DNA of 10,281 nucleotides from an uncultured archaeon (lineage in GTDB: Archaea; Nanobdellota; Nanobdellia; Woesearchaeales; ARS49). The stretch covers positions 1 to 10,281 of the forward strand of contig CABMGU010000092.1 in NCBI GenBank assembly GCA_902385765.1. Reading direction: 5' to 3'. The notes under the pieces are model-generated. The model searched no databases and had not been told where the DNA came from. It worked only from the letters and a program-made list of their open reading frames with translations. Position numbers and translations under genes: made by a program. Positions 10,058 to 10,281 of this stretch are shown here, one piece after another (the first letter of the stretch is position 1; each line of letters begins with the position of its first letter).

Positions 10058-10281
10058 AAGAACTTGTCCAGCTTGCCCTTTGCTTTCTCGCGTTCCTTCT
10101 GATGATGGGCAAGGAAAGCATTAATCTTGTCAATCAAAATCTGCTTCAGCTCGCCAGTCAGCATCCTGCCAGACCGGTAGTCATCATAGATTTTCACAAT
10201 CTTCTCATCATCAGGCTCAAAGAAAGTCTGAAGCCATTGATAGCTAACATCAATATCAGGATTGGCGCCCTTCTTCCTCTG
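10045..10281 (-). CDS. trpS: Tryptophanyl-tRNA synthetase (C-terminal fragment)
   Basis: The last 78 residues of a TrpRS of the archaeal/eukaryal type, which charges tRNA-Trp. The visible part reads NPDIDVSYQWLQTFFEPDD, then YDDYRSGRMLTGELKQ, then AFLAHHQKEREKAKGKLDKFLW. This matches the C-terminal anticodon-binding region, including the SG-x-ML-x-GELK motif shared with human TrpRS. The catalytic HIGH and KMSKS motifs would lie beyond the window. The stop is TAA at 10047-10045, inside the start of the downstream thioredoxin-domain gene (13-nt overlap). The 5' part of the gene is cut by the window end. Confidence 0.9.
   Translation of the reverse strand, partial: QRKKGANPDIDVSYQWLQTFFEPDDEKIVKIYDDYRSGRMLTGELKQILIDKINAFLAHHQKEREKAKGKLDKFLWKD

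Noticed and set aside
1..10281. CRISPR array or transposase.
   Set aside because: No regularly spaced repeats and no transposase- or integrase-like protein were seen.

Overview
The window looks archaeal. It carries a split RNA polymerase beta subunit (B'' and B' as separate genes) behind RpoH, a tRNA-Lys gene whose T-loop is interrupted by a short bulge-helix-bulge intron, an archaeal/eukaryal-type TrpRS C-terminus, and BRE/TATA boxes about 25-28 nt upstream of start codons (leaderless transcripts). Small unknown genes, overlapping genes and a bacterial-type RlmN suggest a compact archaeon, perhaps of the DPANN kind. That placement is inference; no 16S rRNA or other decisive marker is present.

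Layout. Positions 1-2054 (minus strand) hold tRNA-Lys(UUU), rpoH, rpoB2 (B'') and the start of rpoB1 (B'). The protein genes are joined by 4-nt ATGA overlaps and probably share the promoter near 2163-2177. Positions 2208-3181 (minus) hold an unknown 75-aa protein and a small protein plus TacT-like GNAT pair, which may be a toxin-antitoxin module. Positions 3182-3509 contain no protein gene. They hold several hairpins and a 17-bp copy of the 3' end of the tRNA-Asp(GUC) gene at 3510-3582.

Positions 3618-7395 (minus) hold an unknown 150-aa protein, an rlmN-type radical SAM enzyme without its N-terminal domain and with a palindromic in-frame insertion, a Nudix-like protein, a CYTH protein and a double-length Lrp/AsnC regulator. 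The regulator is divergent from an unknown plus-strand gene (7530-7994), and a perfect 12-bp palindrome lies midway between their TATA boxes. Positions 8073-8672 (plus) form a hicB-hicA module followed by a coupled 59-aa Cys/His-rich protein. Positions 8669-10281 (minus) hold a short thioredoxin-domain (DUF255/SSP411-like) protein overlapping the end of trpS.

The most notable items are the tRNA-Lys intron, whose sequence has been absorbed into an apparent N-terminal extension of RpoH; the palindromic insertion inside rlmN; the tRNA-Asp 3'-end duplication in a hairpin-rich gap; and the extra Cys/His gene in the hicBA operon. I see no large undescribed multi-gene system. The rest is core housekeeping genes with small accessory modules.
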